A program made the translations under genes and the position numbers. Positions 36,019-49,871 of a stretch of DNA of 64,000 nt are shown one piece after another. Where the stretch lies: the NCBI RefSeq assembly GCF_012273895.1, contig NC_052130.1, positions 3,348,001 through 3,412,000 on the forward strand, read 5' to 3'. Every line of letters begins with the position of its first letter. Positions within the stretch are counted from its first letter, which is position 1. A model generated the notes under the pieces. It was not told where the DNA came from, ran no database searches, and saw only the letters and a program-made list of their open reading frames with translations. Source of the stretch: Zerene cesonia (taxonomy: Eukaryota > Arthropoda > Insecta > Lepidoptera > Pieridae).

Positions 36019-37628
36019 TGATCTAAAACTATTCTAATGTTAATATTGTCACTAATTACAAAAGTGATTTTAAGCGTAGTGTTAAAGTGTTTTAGCAGAA
36101 CTTTTCATACAAGTTCGTGAAACTAAATATTAAACTATTACCATAATGTTTCAGTGTGGTGTGGACAAAGCGGAGTACTAAGTAGGTTATTGAATAACTA
36201 GTTGGAGTTCGCGGCTTTACGCGTGTGTATTCGGTTACAAACTAAAATATGATAATCCAGAATATGACTTATATTATAGCTTTATATTATTGATCAACTA
36301 TTTAAAAAGAAATAGGAATGAATTAATTCTTTAAAGGTAATTGCAAATGTTCTGTATTTCTGCGAATTTCTCTACGTATTTATAATTTAATTATAACAAA
36401 ACTCGCAGTTATAATAAAAATGGAAAGAATTTAGAATTACGTATTTTCTTATCTTCAGCCAGAATTAACAAGAAGGATAAATATACAATTACAAAACAAT
36501 GAAACATATCCAAATATTAATTATCTGTTCACGACAACAAAAAACAACGATGTTATATTTTAATAAGTATGATCATTTTTTAATTAAATGACAGTAACTA
36601 CTTCTTCAAATTATATACCTATCTTTACACCGTCGTGCCTTGTCGTATGCGGGTGCGAACTCAATAAAAATTCAATAAACCCATAAATTAAAAAATTCCA
36701 ATCATTTATTTTCCGTGAAATTTCATAAAAACTGAAAAGAACAGGGTTGAAAATATTTACAATAATCAAAAAACGTATTTTATTAAATAATTATGTACAA
36801 AGAACAAAAAAACCGTCGAGTATATTTGTATAAAAAATATTTTCGTTAATTTTACCAAACTCAACAGAGTTCTAAAAGCCCCTAAATAGCGGTACGAAAA
36901 ACGAGAGCAAAAAGTTGTTTGCAAAGGTTATGACTAACAGAGCTGACCAAGCATCCGTTTTAGTATTACTTATGTTTCAATTAAGTTTTTTTACATAGGG
37001 ATAATTTATTATATGATATTAAGCCTATGTTACTTCTAATGGGAAATGAGCGCACGGAAGATAATTAAATGTTAAAAAATTTAGTACAGGAGAAAGCTTT
37101 CTATTAATACATTTTTTAAATACAGATGCATTTTAGGTTGTCGTTACAGCCTAGCCTAGCTGATCCTTCTGTATGATCGCATTTTTTAACTTTGTCTATT
37201 ATTAAACCAATCACAAACTGCGATCATCCTGATTAAACTTAAACGTAATTCTTCTTAACGTAATTTTTTTGACTAGTAAAAGACAATTTTCCTGAATTTT
37301 ACCGCCGTCCCTTGTTAGCCGATATTCTTTTTTCAAACAGTTATTTGTTTGACGATATTCCGTTTTTAAAAAGTTGTTCGTGGCCTGAGGAATTTCGCCT
37401 CGCAAACCGTTAGCAGCGGCCTTAAATCCGGCGGTTCACCCTTCATTTTATTTACATACAAGTTTAATTCTGTGGGAATTTAGAAGGATCGCCGAGTTTC
37501 AAAGGATTTGTTTACGCACGTCAGTTACATCACTGTGAATATCTGATAATGGTTTAATGGATTTGTACGTTCTTTTTTGTAACATATTTGTTAGCTCTTG
37601 CTATTTAGGTCTTAGTGGATAGTTCAAT

Positions 37629-37857
37629 ATTATGATATTGTGAATGCGAAAGTAAGTCTGTCTCTTCACGCCTTAACCGCTAAATACGTATGGATGAAAT
37701 TTGGTATAAAGATAGTTTGAGACTAGTGACCTTTCACTACAAACCTTTGTCCTTACAAAAGATAAGTTTTATACTGGAAAACCTGGTATTGGAAACCCTG
37801 GCCTTGACTATATTTTCCTATGACTATGAGGGCGAAGCCGCGGACGGTGAGCTAGTA
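37629..37857 (+). mobile_element. Family C repeat
   Basis: TTATGATATTGTGAATGCGA at the left; GGGCGAAGCCGCGGACGGTG then AGCTAGTA at the right. The 62-codon open frame inside it is repeat-derived. Confidence 0.65.
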
Positions 37858-40800
37858 AATAATTTTGTGTGTACTTAAATTTAACACTTTTTATGGGTTT
37901 TAATCGAACTAAGTGTGTTTGGTAACTTTCAATTAGTTGTAACGGCTGTAAATTAATCATTTCATACTATTGTTTATTCTAGACGCGGCACGGTAAAGAG
38001 ACTAAAATTTATATCTAAATTTTAGTTAGTTCATTCATTTTCACTGTTCATTTGAATGCTAAATACAAGGCGCAAATACCTACTATTCATTCTATCCACC
38101 CAAACTCCCAATTTCACAATAAAAACAAAATAAATCGCCTTATAAATCCCTAAACATGTGGTTAACTTATTAATGTATTAAACGTACGAATTCAAAATGA
38201 GAAAAGTAATATTCGAGTATGAAATAAACTTTTCAGTTATTTGTATGTCGAAGTATGCTTTATGGAGGATACATTCGAAATGCAAACAAATTAGGGTTTA
38301 TTTACGGCATGAATAATCGGTAACCGTAACGTGGATGTATTTTTCTTTCGCCTTAGGCCTTTGCGTTAAAATTTTATCAAAAGCTCAACGCAATATCGAA
38401 ATAAGAAAAAAGGGTGTTCAATTAAGTGGATTTATTTTAGATTTGTTTGGCTCATTTAATTACAAATTCGCTACTTTATTTTTTCAATATGCCACACCTA
38501 TTTTTTTAAATAATTTTTTACTTATTTTATTTTATAAACTACGTCACTTATGTCGTAGGTGTAGATGTATTGGTACCTAAGCCTATATAAATAAAATAAT
38601 GTTCTTTAAGGAACCACAATGGCAACAGGCCTAGATTTATCGCATAAACGATAGTAGAATAGAACCTCTAACCTAACTGACATATGCTTACGCCAAGGAA
38701 TTTGATATAAGGTATATCAGAAGTTGGTAGCGAAGTACTGAATGTAATTCTTTTGATTCAAACGCTAAAAATTCGCCTGATGGTAAGCTAAGATGTGGGC
38801 TAATATGGAGCGCTTCTCTGGAAGGTTCCACTCCTCTTTTCAAGATGTAGCATGTAACAGTCCCTTGTGGTTTGAATGAAGAATGTTGACTCGATTCGCT
38901 GTGTCTGGATACATGGTAAATGTATTTGTACCAACTCATAAGCAGTTTTAACAAATGAATTCGATTGAAATTGCAGTGTGTATCGCTGATAGCGTTTGAT
39001 TAAATTGAATAGATGTGAAGTGTCTGTCTGACATTTGTCCAGGCAAGCATTTGCCAGTGTTTAGGTGCGATGGCGAACTGTTCAAAACAGGTATCCTATA
39101 TATAAATAGTATAATTGTAACTGAACATATTACAAATAGTTATCATAATAAAAACTAAGCCGTATTCAAATTGTGAGAACTAGACTAAATGAAGGCACAA
39201 TTGGACAACATGGGAGTGGACCACTTTTAAATGAAGTATTATAAAAATCGGATTAAAACAAACACAAAAAACTGTCGCATTGATAACCCGCTTTTTCTGA
39301 AGTCGGTTGACAAAATAAAATACACCTTTATACAAACGGAATGTTCTTATATCGGCTAATTCGTCTTTGTGTAGGTCACAAAGGAACTAATTGGGAGATT
39401 CTTTACAAATACGCGTTTTTTGATACGATACCTTTTAATCTTGCTAATGGCCATCTCTGTGGATACAATTAGAAACCTTGCATTATCCGCCTAATTATTT
39501 TGGAAATATCAAACACAAATTTTAATTACTCATTGTACAAACAAAGGAACCGTAGCTTTGTTTTCTGGGATGATGTTTAAGTAAAATAGATAATAAAATA
39601 TCGTTAGGTATTTATGACAGAGCTACATATAACATCAATTATTTTTCTTTTCAAAAAATATCTCTTATTATGCTTCTAAATGATTATATATTTTATTAAT
39701 TTGGTAAGCCGTTGTAATCGTAATCGTAGGTCAGATTAAATTTCATTTAAAATGAATATAGTTAAAAAGCTAATAAATATGCTTTAATTATTTAATCAAA
39801 TTTGTGAATTCAATTCAGGAATTTGAATTCAAATGTCTGTTTAAAGTGGGTCTAAATAGAGTCTAAAGGAGTTGGATACATAAAAAAATTTAGGTGTTTA
39901 TAAAAGCGTGTTTCAAGAATCCATTAATAGATATATAAATAAAAACATATCTTTAACAAATTCAAAGACTCTGTTTGAACCCGTAAATATTTTGCGCAAA
40001 GCTTAACAAAGAACCACTAAAGAATAACCAACGCCAGAGAATCCGAGCAAAATTCCTCCTAAAGACTTATCCTGTATAACGAGGCCTCAAAACGATAATA
40101 CTGCGAGATAATAGCAGAAATCGTTGGCCCAACGTTATCTACGTACGTCCCTTCAGATCAAAGTGTTTATATCAGGCCTCGTTATTATATGAGAGTAACT
40201 TGTATTTTAATACAATGACTTGAAGAAGTGGCACCTTGTCTATGATGAATTTTTCTATGCAATAAAATCGGGTCCTTTTTGTATATTTGTTTGTGAAATA
40301 ATAACAAACTTTTTGATTTGGGAGAATTATAAAATAAGTGTTGAATTTAAGACGTCCTATTTGTTTATTAGTTAAATTTATTTATATTGAACCAAGTCCT
40401 CCTCTTTTTCTATTTTTATGACCAATCGCGTCTGTTTGGTTTTCTTTAGCTCAATAGGAATTTAGTCTATATTCTAATACGAACTATAATGTAACTTCTT
40501 ATCAAATTAGAATATATTTCAGGAACAACAAACTATAATATGCAAGTCTTCCATTATCATTGTATATGTCGGAGTATTTTATTCTATTCGGTATCGTTAG
40601 TACCAAATAGAATAAATGTAATTGGCCAATAAAATATCTGCCCACGTTACTGTCACACTCCTATCCAGTCAATTCAGCCTAGTATTTATTTTATGATGAC
40701 TTAAGTTATGGCCAATCAAATATTATGTTCGACTTATTTATATTATTTATGTATATTATATTCGTTCTTTGAAAGAAAACATTTATTCAGCGAAACAGTG

Positions 40801-40868
40801 TAGCACAAAATAAAGATTAATTTAATAATACTTATAAACTATTACATCCCATATTTTTTTTTTTTTTT

Positions 40869-41170
40869 TATGTTACAGTCGGCAATGGAGCTGGTGGGAC
40901 GCCTGATGGTAAGCGCTACCACCGTCCATGAACATTTGGAGAGGCATAAGGTCCATTGCAGATCTTACGCCTCTACAAATGGATTGCCGACTTTTTGGGA
41001 AGGGATTAAGAAAGGATTGGCTATAGGAATAAAGGAAAGGACTGGGAAGGGTAAGGAAAAGGATATGGGCCTCCGGCTCCTGCACTCACCGAACGAAACA
41101 CAGCAGAATGCTATTTCACGCCGGTCTTCTGTGGGGGTGTGGTACTTCCCCGGTGCGAGCTGGCTCAATT
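40869..41170 (+). mobile_element. Interspersed repeat family D, longest copy
   Basis: After a poly-T tract: GGAGCTGGTGGGACGCCTGA, GGTAAGCG, CATTTGGAGAGGCATAAGG, ATGGATTGCCGACTTTTTGG, AGGAAAAGGATATGGGCC, CACGCCGGTCTTCTGTGGGG, TACTTCCCCGGTGCGAGCTG. About 300 bp, with an internal imperfect hairpin (GAGAGGCATAAG / CTTACGCCTCT). A 196-codon open frame runs through and beyond it, but it is only translated repeat. Class unknown. Confidence 0.75.
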
Positions 41171-41924
41171 CGTCCCGAAGCGTGCTCGACTACCACATAC
41201 AGTATAAAATTTTCTACAGGGCTTGTACTATTAAAGATATCAGATCTATCAGTATAAAGCCAAGTACATACAGCACAAGCCATAATAAATATATTATAAC
41301 GAGGCTTCAAAATATCGCCGAAAGACTTCGTGAAAAGGCAAATAAGGTTAGTGCTTGTGCGCTTCGCTTAGTTTGTAATGGCGGAAGGACTAACCGTGCC
41401 TCCAGATACGTGAATATTAAACTTTATATGAATGCTTATTCACGCTTCTTTTATTATTAAATATCTCAAGGAACGATTTAGATTCTGGTCATCACACCTT
41501 ACGTTTTCTTTGCTCCATTTGGAAACAGTGATACCAGTATTTTTGTGAGGGCTTTATTTATGGATGAAACGACATAATATTTTATAGCTTAGCATTTTTT
41601 TTCAATAATAAGGGGCTACATTATCACATAGTAAAATTCAAGTAAACACGAATGATGTCGTCTCAAGCTCGTGTAACCGTTAGTGTAAAGTCGTCAATGA
41701 TGTCATAAAGGCGAAAATGTGTCTTTGTTTGTAATTTTTTCACGACAGAATGGAGTGATTTTATATTAGTTAGAGAGTTAAAAGGGAGGAAATCACTTAG
41801 GCTATCATTTTCCTCAATTATTATCTTGTTCCTATTATACTTGTCAAGAAAATAAACTATGATGCCTTTCTTATCTCCCAAATTCAGATAATATTAATTA
41901 TTTAATATTAATACTAGGCTATTA

Positions 41925-41968
41925 AATTCCTTTTGACCAGGCGGGCGAAGCGGCAGGCGAACGCTAGT
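41925..41968 (+). mobile_element. Family C end fragment
   Basis: GGCGGGCGAAGCGGCAGGCG then AACGCTAGT. Confidence 0.4.
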
Positions 41969-42868
41969 CTACAAATACACAACTTTAGGTTGAAATATTA
42001 TTCACATACATTATATATATAGGAAAACTCTGAGGTTCAAGGTTTGAAATAAGAGCACGTTTTCAGAATACACGTGGGACAAAATAAGCATCCGCCGTGT
42101 TGTGGTTGGACTAATGCAACTGTTCCAATCAGAGATTTTGCGGTGATTTCTAACTAGAATGCAATTGCTTTGTACAGCCTAGCTAACACTGCATGTATGG
42201 TGAGAGGCTCGTACTGGTATCGTTTTGAGATTGCACGTACTGTATGATTCTTGATTCCGTTATAATCTGTCATTACTAGCACTGTTGCGAAATCGATAGA
42301 ATATTTAATATATTGTCACAATGACAAAGAATTCAAATTTTTCGTTTTTCCTTTTTATTTATCGTACGAGTTAGCTAGTACATATACTAATAATACGGGA
42401 GGTATATCTTATTCTGTATTTATTTATTGAAAACAAATTGACAAAATTGACAAAGGCAAGAGGTAGACGGTTGTTATTTCTTATAACCTATTTTTCTTAT
42501 CCTCATTGATGGAAAAACGACAAGAGATGCGTCGTTCCGAATACAATACGAAAACTGTTAAAATACACAGTATACATTTTTTAGACCCAACACGCTGGTT
42601 CAAGTCAACTGAAGAATATCCAATCATTTTTGTTACCCGCTTCTGCTTTTGTTTTCTGTTGAAATGAACAGAACCCTGAACGACCCCGGGTTGTTTTCAT
42701 TTCATCATCTGGAATTACTTCCGATACACAGGGGGATAAAATTGCTCTCCAATATTTATTGGGTTAAATTTCGGGTTTTCTAATATCCACTTCATTATTA
42801 AAAATATCAAAACATTTTATCACCTGCTAATTCTATTTGTGAAATCTAATTTTAATTAATCCTACTAT

Positions 42869-43069
42869 CCTACTAATATTACAAATGCGAAAGTTAATAA
42901 GGATGCGTTTGTGTTTGTTGCTCTTTCACGCAAAAACTACAGAACCGATTGCAATGATATTTGGTACGTAGACAGCTGGACAACTGGAATAACATATAGG
43001 CAACTTCTTATCCTGATATTCCTATGGGATACGGACTTACGCGGGTGAAACCGCGGGGCGCAGCTAGTA
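42869..43069 (+). mobile_element. Helitron-like element (family A), near intact
   Basis: From CCTACTAATATTACAAATGC to GGGGCGCAGCTAGT, about 200 bp. Both ends agree with the other plus-strand copies. Confidence 0.78.
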
Positions 43070-43560
43070 GAAAAATAAATGTTGACATACTGATTTTATT
43101 GGATGCATTGAAAATTTTAGTTTAACTAAAGAACATAAGCAAGTCTCGTTTTATAATAACACACGATCATAATTTTGTGTATAACAGTGTTGTATGTAGT
43201 TAACAGTTATGTATATTTTCTATGAATCAATTTAATTATAATAGAATCCTCAAGCTATGAATAAAAACAAAATAAATGATGTATTTATATAATGAATTGA
43301 CACAGTATCCATCAGAGCTTTATCTCTATTATTAGGAAAAAGTAAACCAAGAAATTAGTTAATAATGTTCAATTCTATTTCTATTAAATTAGAATCAGTA
43401 TGTTACAAGGTTGGACATACTAATTATAAATATCTCATATAATAAAATAACTCTTGTAGGTCTACCGATAGATGTCTACCGTTGCATTTAAAATAAAACT
43501 ATTGTGTATTTACTCTTTGTATTTCAATTGTTACTATATAAATGTAAATTTCCTTTAAAG

Positions 43561-44560
43561 NNNNNNNNNNNNNNNNNNNNNNNNNNNNNNNNNNNNNNNN
43601 NNNNNNNNNNNNNNNNNNNNNNNNNNNNNNNNNNNNNNNNNNNNNNNNNNNNNNNNNNNNNNNNNNNNNNNNNNNNNNNNNNNNNNNNNNNNNNNNNNNN
43701 NNNNNNNNNNNNNNNNNNNNNNNNNNNNNNNNNNNNNNNNNNNNNNNNNNNNNNNNNNNNNNNNNNNNNNNNNNNNNNNNNNNNNNNNNNNNNNNNNNNN
43801 NNNNNNNNNNNNNNNNNNNNNNNNNNNNNNNNNNNNNNNNNNNNNNNNNNNNNNNNNNNNNNNNNNNNNNNNNNNNNNNNNNNNNNNNNNNNNNNNNNNN
43901 NNNNNNNNNNNNNNNNNNNNNNNNNNNNNNNNNNNNNNNNNNNNNNNNNNNNNNNNNNNNNNNNNNNNNNNNNNNNNNNNNNNNNNNNNNNNNNNNNNNN
44001 NNNNNNNNNNNNNNNNNNNNNNNNNNNNNNNNNNNNNNNNNNNNNNNNNNNNNNNNNNNNNNNNNNNNNNNNNNNNNNNNNNNNNNNNNNNNNNNNNNNN
44101 NNNNNNNNNNNNNNNNNNNNNNNNNNNNNNNNNNNNNNNNNNNNNNNNNNNNNNNNNNNNNNNNNNNNNNNNNNNNNNNNNNNNNNNNNNNNNNNNNNNN
44201 NNNNNNNNNNNNNNNNNNNNNNNNNNNNNNNNNNNNNNNNNNNNNNNNNNNNNNNNNNNNNNNNNNNNNNNNNNNNNNNNNNNNNNNNNNNNNNNNNNNN
44301 NNNNNNNNNNNNNNNNNNNNNNNNNNNNNNNNNNNNNNNNNNNNNNNNNNNNNNNNNNNNNNNNNNNNNNNNNNNNNNNNNNNNNNNNNNNNNNNNNNNN
44401 NNNNNNNNNNNNNNNNNNNNNNNNNNNNNNNNNNNNNNNNNNNNNNNNNNNNNNNNNNNNNNNNNNNNNNNNNNNNNNNNNNNNNNNNNNNNNNNNNNNN
44501 NNNNNNNNNNNNNNNNNNNNNNNNNNNNNNNNNNNNNNNNNNNNNNNNNNNNNNNNNNNN
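43561..44560. other. Assembly gap (exactly 1000 N)
   Basis: Exactly 1000 N. No recognised feature on either border. Confidence 0.99.
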
Positions 44561-46242
44561 TAAAATTAAAAGATCGGACTAGAAGCGAAATTTTTCTTTT
44601 TATATAGATCTATAGTAAGTCTATAAATCTTTACTGGTAAGGATATATTGTTGCATATAATAGTGGGGATCTGTAACCATAATATACGTTTGACATACCT
44701 TTAGGTAATATATATTGGACATATGACAGGTATATCGGTATATAGTCGAAAATTTCAAAGATAATATTTCTATTGCCGCAAGTTAAGCAACGGTTAGCAC
44801 GGTCATTAAATGGGTGAACTTGAAAAAGCGGAGGCTAGCTATCTACAGCTCCCTGGATATATATGTTGAATTGAATAATTTTTTACACACAATGCGTCTA
44901 CAGACCGAAACGACCCAACAACACGAAATTTAATCTCGCAAATAATCAAATTTAAGCAAAATTATAGGCTACATAAGAAATCTATTCCCGGCCGATTCTA
45001 CCAAGCAAATACATCGAACTGTGGTGACAATGGCACAGGCTCGCACGAAGGTCGACATTCAACACCATCTTTTGTCACTATGATTTATTGAATGCTATAG
45101 AAACTTGGTAAAAGCGGTTAACTGAATGCTATCTCCACACCCACGGAAAGTTCATATCGGCCTTAAATTATTGAGTATTTATTCATTTAAATCGATTAAT
45201 TTAAGTAATTATAAATAAAATATTCTTCGAAACACGAGTATGCTGAGAAAAAAAATTTAGATAGAATATTTGATCATTTCACGGTCTTAAGTATGGGCAT
45301 TTGTTGTGGCTAGTTTTTCGACAATGGCTTCGCTCGCGTGAACTACGACATTTGTATTTGTAAGATTTTCGAAAAGGCAGCATGACGTTTTACAACATTA
45401 TAGAAGCGTGTATAACGTCAAGATATCGAGATATATATTATTCTATAAAACATCCATATTGGATAGAAATTACTCTTTAAAAATATTTATTACTACAATT
45501 ACAAAAATGGTCTGGTTACTGTTTTATGTATGTAGATTGGAAACAAGTTAAACCCAAGAATCTCATCATATATGAGATACACACGTGTACAGTGCTAATT
45601 TCTAAAACATTGGTTCACGAAACTGCGCCGAGGGAGATATTCAAATGGTCTAAAGGTCAAGGGTCAGCCCAACGTCTTTGTGCAAAATATAGCACTCAGA
45701 CCGCTTCAGGCCAGATGCGGGTTTAAATACAATAAAACACTAATACATCCAATCATATATTATACCTATCATATGTTTTATTACAGTCCCCGATCTATTT
45801 TCCTAGCCTTTTTAAAATGCGTATAAAATTATATATCACTGACATAAGACTTCATGTTTTATTTATATTTCTTTCCGAAAGACGCTAATTTTAATAAAGT
45901 TGGACATTGTCGAAATTAAATACTCGGCTATTTATTTGATTCATAAAATGAACGAATATTGTACTCTTTTGTTGGATGATAAAAAAAAATAATTTAATAT
46001 AAAAAAAAAAAACGTTTATAACTATATTGGATTGGATTGACGAAGCCGACGCGGACAGCTAGAGTTTTATAAATAAATAATATTCATTGGTTGATAGGTT
46101 TATGTAAGTACAAGCCATACAATGACATGCAAATATTTCATTATATGTTTTTATTAAACAATGTGTGAGGAGTGTATTTTATAATTATTTCAGTTTAAAT
46201 CGTACTAGTGTTTAAGCTAGTTGAAAATTATCCTGTATCAAA

Positions 46243-46316
46243 CTATTTCCTGCACTCTCGCTTGGTTTCGGACCCCTGACTTATCGATTTTAAGTCCGAG
46301 GTCCGAAGTGAGGACC
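46243..46316 (-). mobile_element. SINE head fragment
   Basis: Antisense of the SINE head: CTGACTTATCGATTTTAAG followed by TCCGAGGTCC. Confidence 0.7.
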
Positions 46317-46794
46317 TAGTAGAACATAAATTTGCTGAATTTTCTACATTCAGAGCCGTGAGATTGTAAACACGGAGACAAAATCAACAATTTTACGGAT
46401 ACAAAAATTTGAAAAGACGAAGAGGTGATGCGAATGTCTTAAATGCTTGGCAAATAATTTCAGCGCATAACTGTACAGTAATAGAGATCATTTTTGTTTT
46501 TATATAGTACCTACCTGGTCCTATCGTACATTTTAGCGACTCATATAATATTGCTTTTGGTATTGATTAGTCATTTAAAATATTTAAATCATTAAATATT
46601 TGATTTCACATCTTATTTATCTATATTCTATTTAATTATATAACATAAATATTGAATTCTTATATGAGTTATCTTCGTTAGTCATTTTAGGGTCGACTAC
46701 TGAATTCTTGGATACAATTTATTCGTGATATATCGTATTAAAAAAAAAATTGAACATTTAAAAAAATAGGTTCTAATTGTCCGTTTTTTGTTCC

Positions 46795-46980
46795 AATTTA
46801 CAGTTGGCGGATAATCAAGTATTACCGGCCCAAGGTTTAAGCTATCAAACTATCTCTGTACCTCTTTTAATTTCATCTAGATACGATACGATAAGCCGTT
46901 TTCGCTTGAAAGAGTAACAAACATCCATACATCCATTCATCCATCTATACTTACAAACTTTGGCGTTTATAATAAATTTT
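46795..46980 (-). mobile_element. Family C repeat
   Basis: CTATCTCTGTACCTCTTTTA, then GAAAGAGTAACAAACATCCA and CAAACTTTGGCGTTTATAAT. Confidence 0.55.
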
Positions 46981-48112
46981 GTTCTATTTATGTTGCCTGT
47001 TAATTTTTATTCCTAAAATGTTATTTTAAGTACCTAGAACTATTCGCTTAGTGGGAGAGCATAATATCTTATTCTTATTTAAGCTTTGTTTTAAGGAAAG
47101 CAAAAATCACAAGCATTCCACAGATAACTTTCAAATAGACGCGAAAATCTTCGCATTATTATCTCAAAGGCATTGTCGACGCGGGTAGTGAGGAACATTA
47201 TATTTTCTTGTTATACAAATTTAACGCTTGTTCATGACAGATAAAGCTCGTTTTTATTTGTATTACGTTGTATGTCTATCGTTATTTCAGTGATAGCACT
47301 TTGATATTTTTTTATAATACGTACTTAATAATTGTATTTATTAATATTAGACTTTCTTTCTAGCATCAATAAAACTTGTTAGTTCGGATGATTTATAAGA
47401 TTTTAGTTCCATTTATTTTAATATAAATTATGCGTTGGACTTGTTTATATTTCTAATATTTTATTATAATCCGTTTAAATTAGGACACCGCTTTCTATTG
47501 CTTATTCATAACATATAATAAGTCATCTTTTTTATATTTTAACATCGTATTTACTATGTTTAAGAAGAAACATTAATTGATTTTCTTATCATTTTCTTAC
47601 ATGTATTTATGTCTGTGTTAGAGTGAAATGGATTATATTAAATTTGGCTCTTAAATAAGTAAGGCACGTGCCAGACTTATGAATTTACAAAATCGTCGCC
47701 GGTGTGAAGTGTCATTATATTGACATACAAGGTCGAACGAATTTCATCATTATTCATCGTTAAAACTTTGGCAGGAGACTTGTATTGAAGAAGTGGAAAA
47801 TTCGTCACTTGATAGACATTGTCAGAGTTAATTCTCACAAAATTCGAGCGCTAATTTTAGTACGTGATGACACTTTTAGTTAAGGAAATTAGGACTTAAA
47901 TTATAGTGTAATTGAGTACGTTTTCGCAAGACTAGCATGCAAATCACCTGATTTGGGTTTTTAATTAACTTCGGACGGAATAAATAATTAGCTGCATGAC
48001 CTGGGGTTCAATGAGCTATTTAGCCTCTTTGAATTATCATTTGAATATATATTAAAAGGCAAAATTTGTTCTTTTAAACTATGAGCAGTTTTTCTAATAT
48101 ACTATTTTTAAC

Positions 48113-48270
48113 TAGTTGGTGCCCGCGACTTCGTTTGCGTGAACTTTGAACGTAAACAAACTGCGGCTTTCAGTAAAATTAGGTTTAAGGTATAGATATA
48201 AAGATCTTCCCAAATTTTCGCATATATCTTTGATTTTAACATCGAATGTTCCGGATCTCGTATTTTTTAT
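48113..48270 (-). mobile_element. Family C remnant
   Basis: Starts GTTGGTGCCCGCGACTTCGT then TTGCGTGAACTTTG. The inner boundary is vague. Confidence 0.45.
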
Positions 48271-48593
48271 TTTAAATCAAAACCAAGGTGAGGTAAGACT
48301 ATGGTATCTATAGATTAACAATGGAAATTATCCTATGACGCCTTGGTTATTTAATAAATCGAAAGGAAAGCAGCCTCCATTATAATGAATAACATATATT
48401 TTCCCTTTTTAAAATTATTAAAGTGACGTTTGTGATGATAAATACATAGAAAGACATTAATACGTTTTCAATAAAAAAGACACCCGATCAAATCTTTACG
48501 CGTACACAGAGAAAGCGAGTCTGTATTAGTATATAATGTATTGTTTGTTTAAGTGCCAATCAAGTGAAGCCACGGGTATGATATATATGACAT

Positions 48594-48729
48594 GGGAGAC
48601 AAAGTAAATTATTTTACTAATGTGGGAAGTCATAGGGTTTTAATGAGGTTATATATATATATATATATATATATAACCTCATTAAAACCCTATGACTTCC
48701 CACATTAGTAAAATAATTTACTTTGTCTC
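48594..48729. repeat. Perfect 136-bp palindrome (68-bp arms, no spacer)
   Basis: Arms run from GGGAGACAAAGTAAATTATT inward to GGTT and (AT)n, and mirror perfectly about 48661/48662. The AT-rich centre could extrude as a cruciform. No target-site duplication or recognised transposon end is visible. Confidence 0.95.
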
Positions 48730-48977
48730 CCTATAAGCAAAATAATACGTTTAAAATCCGTTATAAAGATTAAGTATTAATGATTTATGCTGAAAACAAC
48801 AATAATTTCAAAGGCGAAATATTTAAATGATAACATACAACACATTAATGAGCGCAACCGTCGTAAATTCATTAATTCTGACATTCTAATTATAATTTCT
48901 CTCTGCTCAGTGAGATTTGAATTTATTAGGACTTTTGCCAAGCCGAAATCGTTGTATTAGTCTAGACTATGCGGTGA

Positions 48978-49135
48978 TTTTTTATATTTTAGCGAGTAAC
49001 GGAGCTGGTGTGTCGCCTGATGGTAAGCGACCACCACCGCCCATGAATTTGTAGAGATTATTTCTTTGCAGTTACAAGCTTGTGGGGGAAAGGGGCTAAG
49101 AATGAATTGACTACGGGAATGAAAATTGACTGGGA
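48978..49135 (+). mobile_element. Interspersed repeat family D, degraded
   Basis: GGAGCTGGTGTGTCGCCTGA, TGGTAAGCGACCACCACC, then a short body to ACTGGGAAATACG. The central hairpin part is mostly deleted. Confidence 0.65.
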
Positions 49136-49261
49136 AATACGTATTGATATACGTATCTTTTGTACACTGTGTGAAAATATAATAAAGTGCAATAAAAACG
49201 TAATACATCATTCATTTTTGATTTCATTAAAAAGCGTATTACACATAGATACGTTGTATTT

Positions 49262-49455
49262 TTTTTAATGTCATAGCGGGCAACTGAGCTGGTGGTTCGC
49301 CTGATGGTAAGCGATCACCACCGCCCATGAACATTCCCAGAGGTAGTGCCTCGGCGAATGCGCTGCCGCTTTTATCGCGTAAGGGATATGGAAAGGATTG
49401 ACGACAGGAAAGAAGGAACAGACTGGGAAGGGTGACGAAAAGGAGATGGGCCATG
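49262..49455 (+). mobile_element. Interspersed repeat family D
   Basis: GAGCTGGTGGTTCGCCTGAT, GGTAAGCGATCACCACCGCC, GACTGGGAAGGGTGACG, GAGATGGGCC. Same orientation and only about 130 bp after the previous copy. Confidence 0.7.
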
Positions 49456-49871
49456 CGGAAAATGAACGGTTAAAGGAATATGTAAGAGTACTCAATATCA
49501 AAATATTGTATAAATTATCATTTCTAAATATATGTAAAACTATCCATGAAATTGTAGATATCAAATAAAATACGATACGAATTGAGAATAATTCACTGTT
49601 TTCGGGAATATCGCTTAAAATATGCATTATTGTAATGTATATTCAATTTCCTTTACTACGTTCTACGAAGTTCGAATAATGATCAAATTCTCGAAACAAT
49701 TTCTATTGAATATTCAAACACATACAACGATTAAAAATTAACGAATTATTCACAATTTTAAATCCATTACAAACGTTATTAATTGTGGCATGTATTTTGA
49801 AAAGACAATATGAACACAATACACACTTGATATTTTTTGATATGATTGACACATTTCCATACAAAAAAAAA

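Larger units (their letters stand above)
33565..42860. other. Non-coding stretch between Helitron-like copies
   Basis: Contains the full SINE at 34081, family C pieces (35.2, 35.9, 37.6, 41.9 kb) and the long family D copy at 40.9 kb. The remainder (notably 38.0-40.8 kb) is AT-rich with no supported gene. An 88-codon minus frame at 38688-38954 overlaps repeat-like sequence (GCCTGATGGTAAGC near 38775). Confidence 0.45.
44561..48110. other. Non-coding stretch
   Basis: Only repeat fragments (46.2 and 46.8 kb; short family C-like ends near 45310 and 46035). No supported gene. Confidence 0.45.

Noticed and set aside
40870..41460. 196-codon open frame on the plus strand
   Set aside because: It begins inside a family D repeat and runs out into flanking DNA. 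The peptide is translated repeat with no family resemblance, and pieces of it recur at other family D copies.
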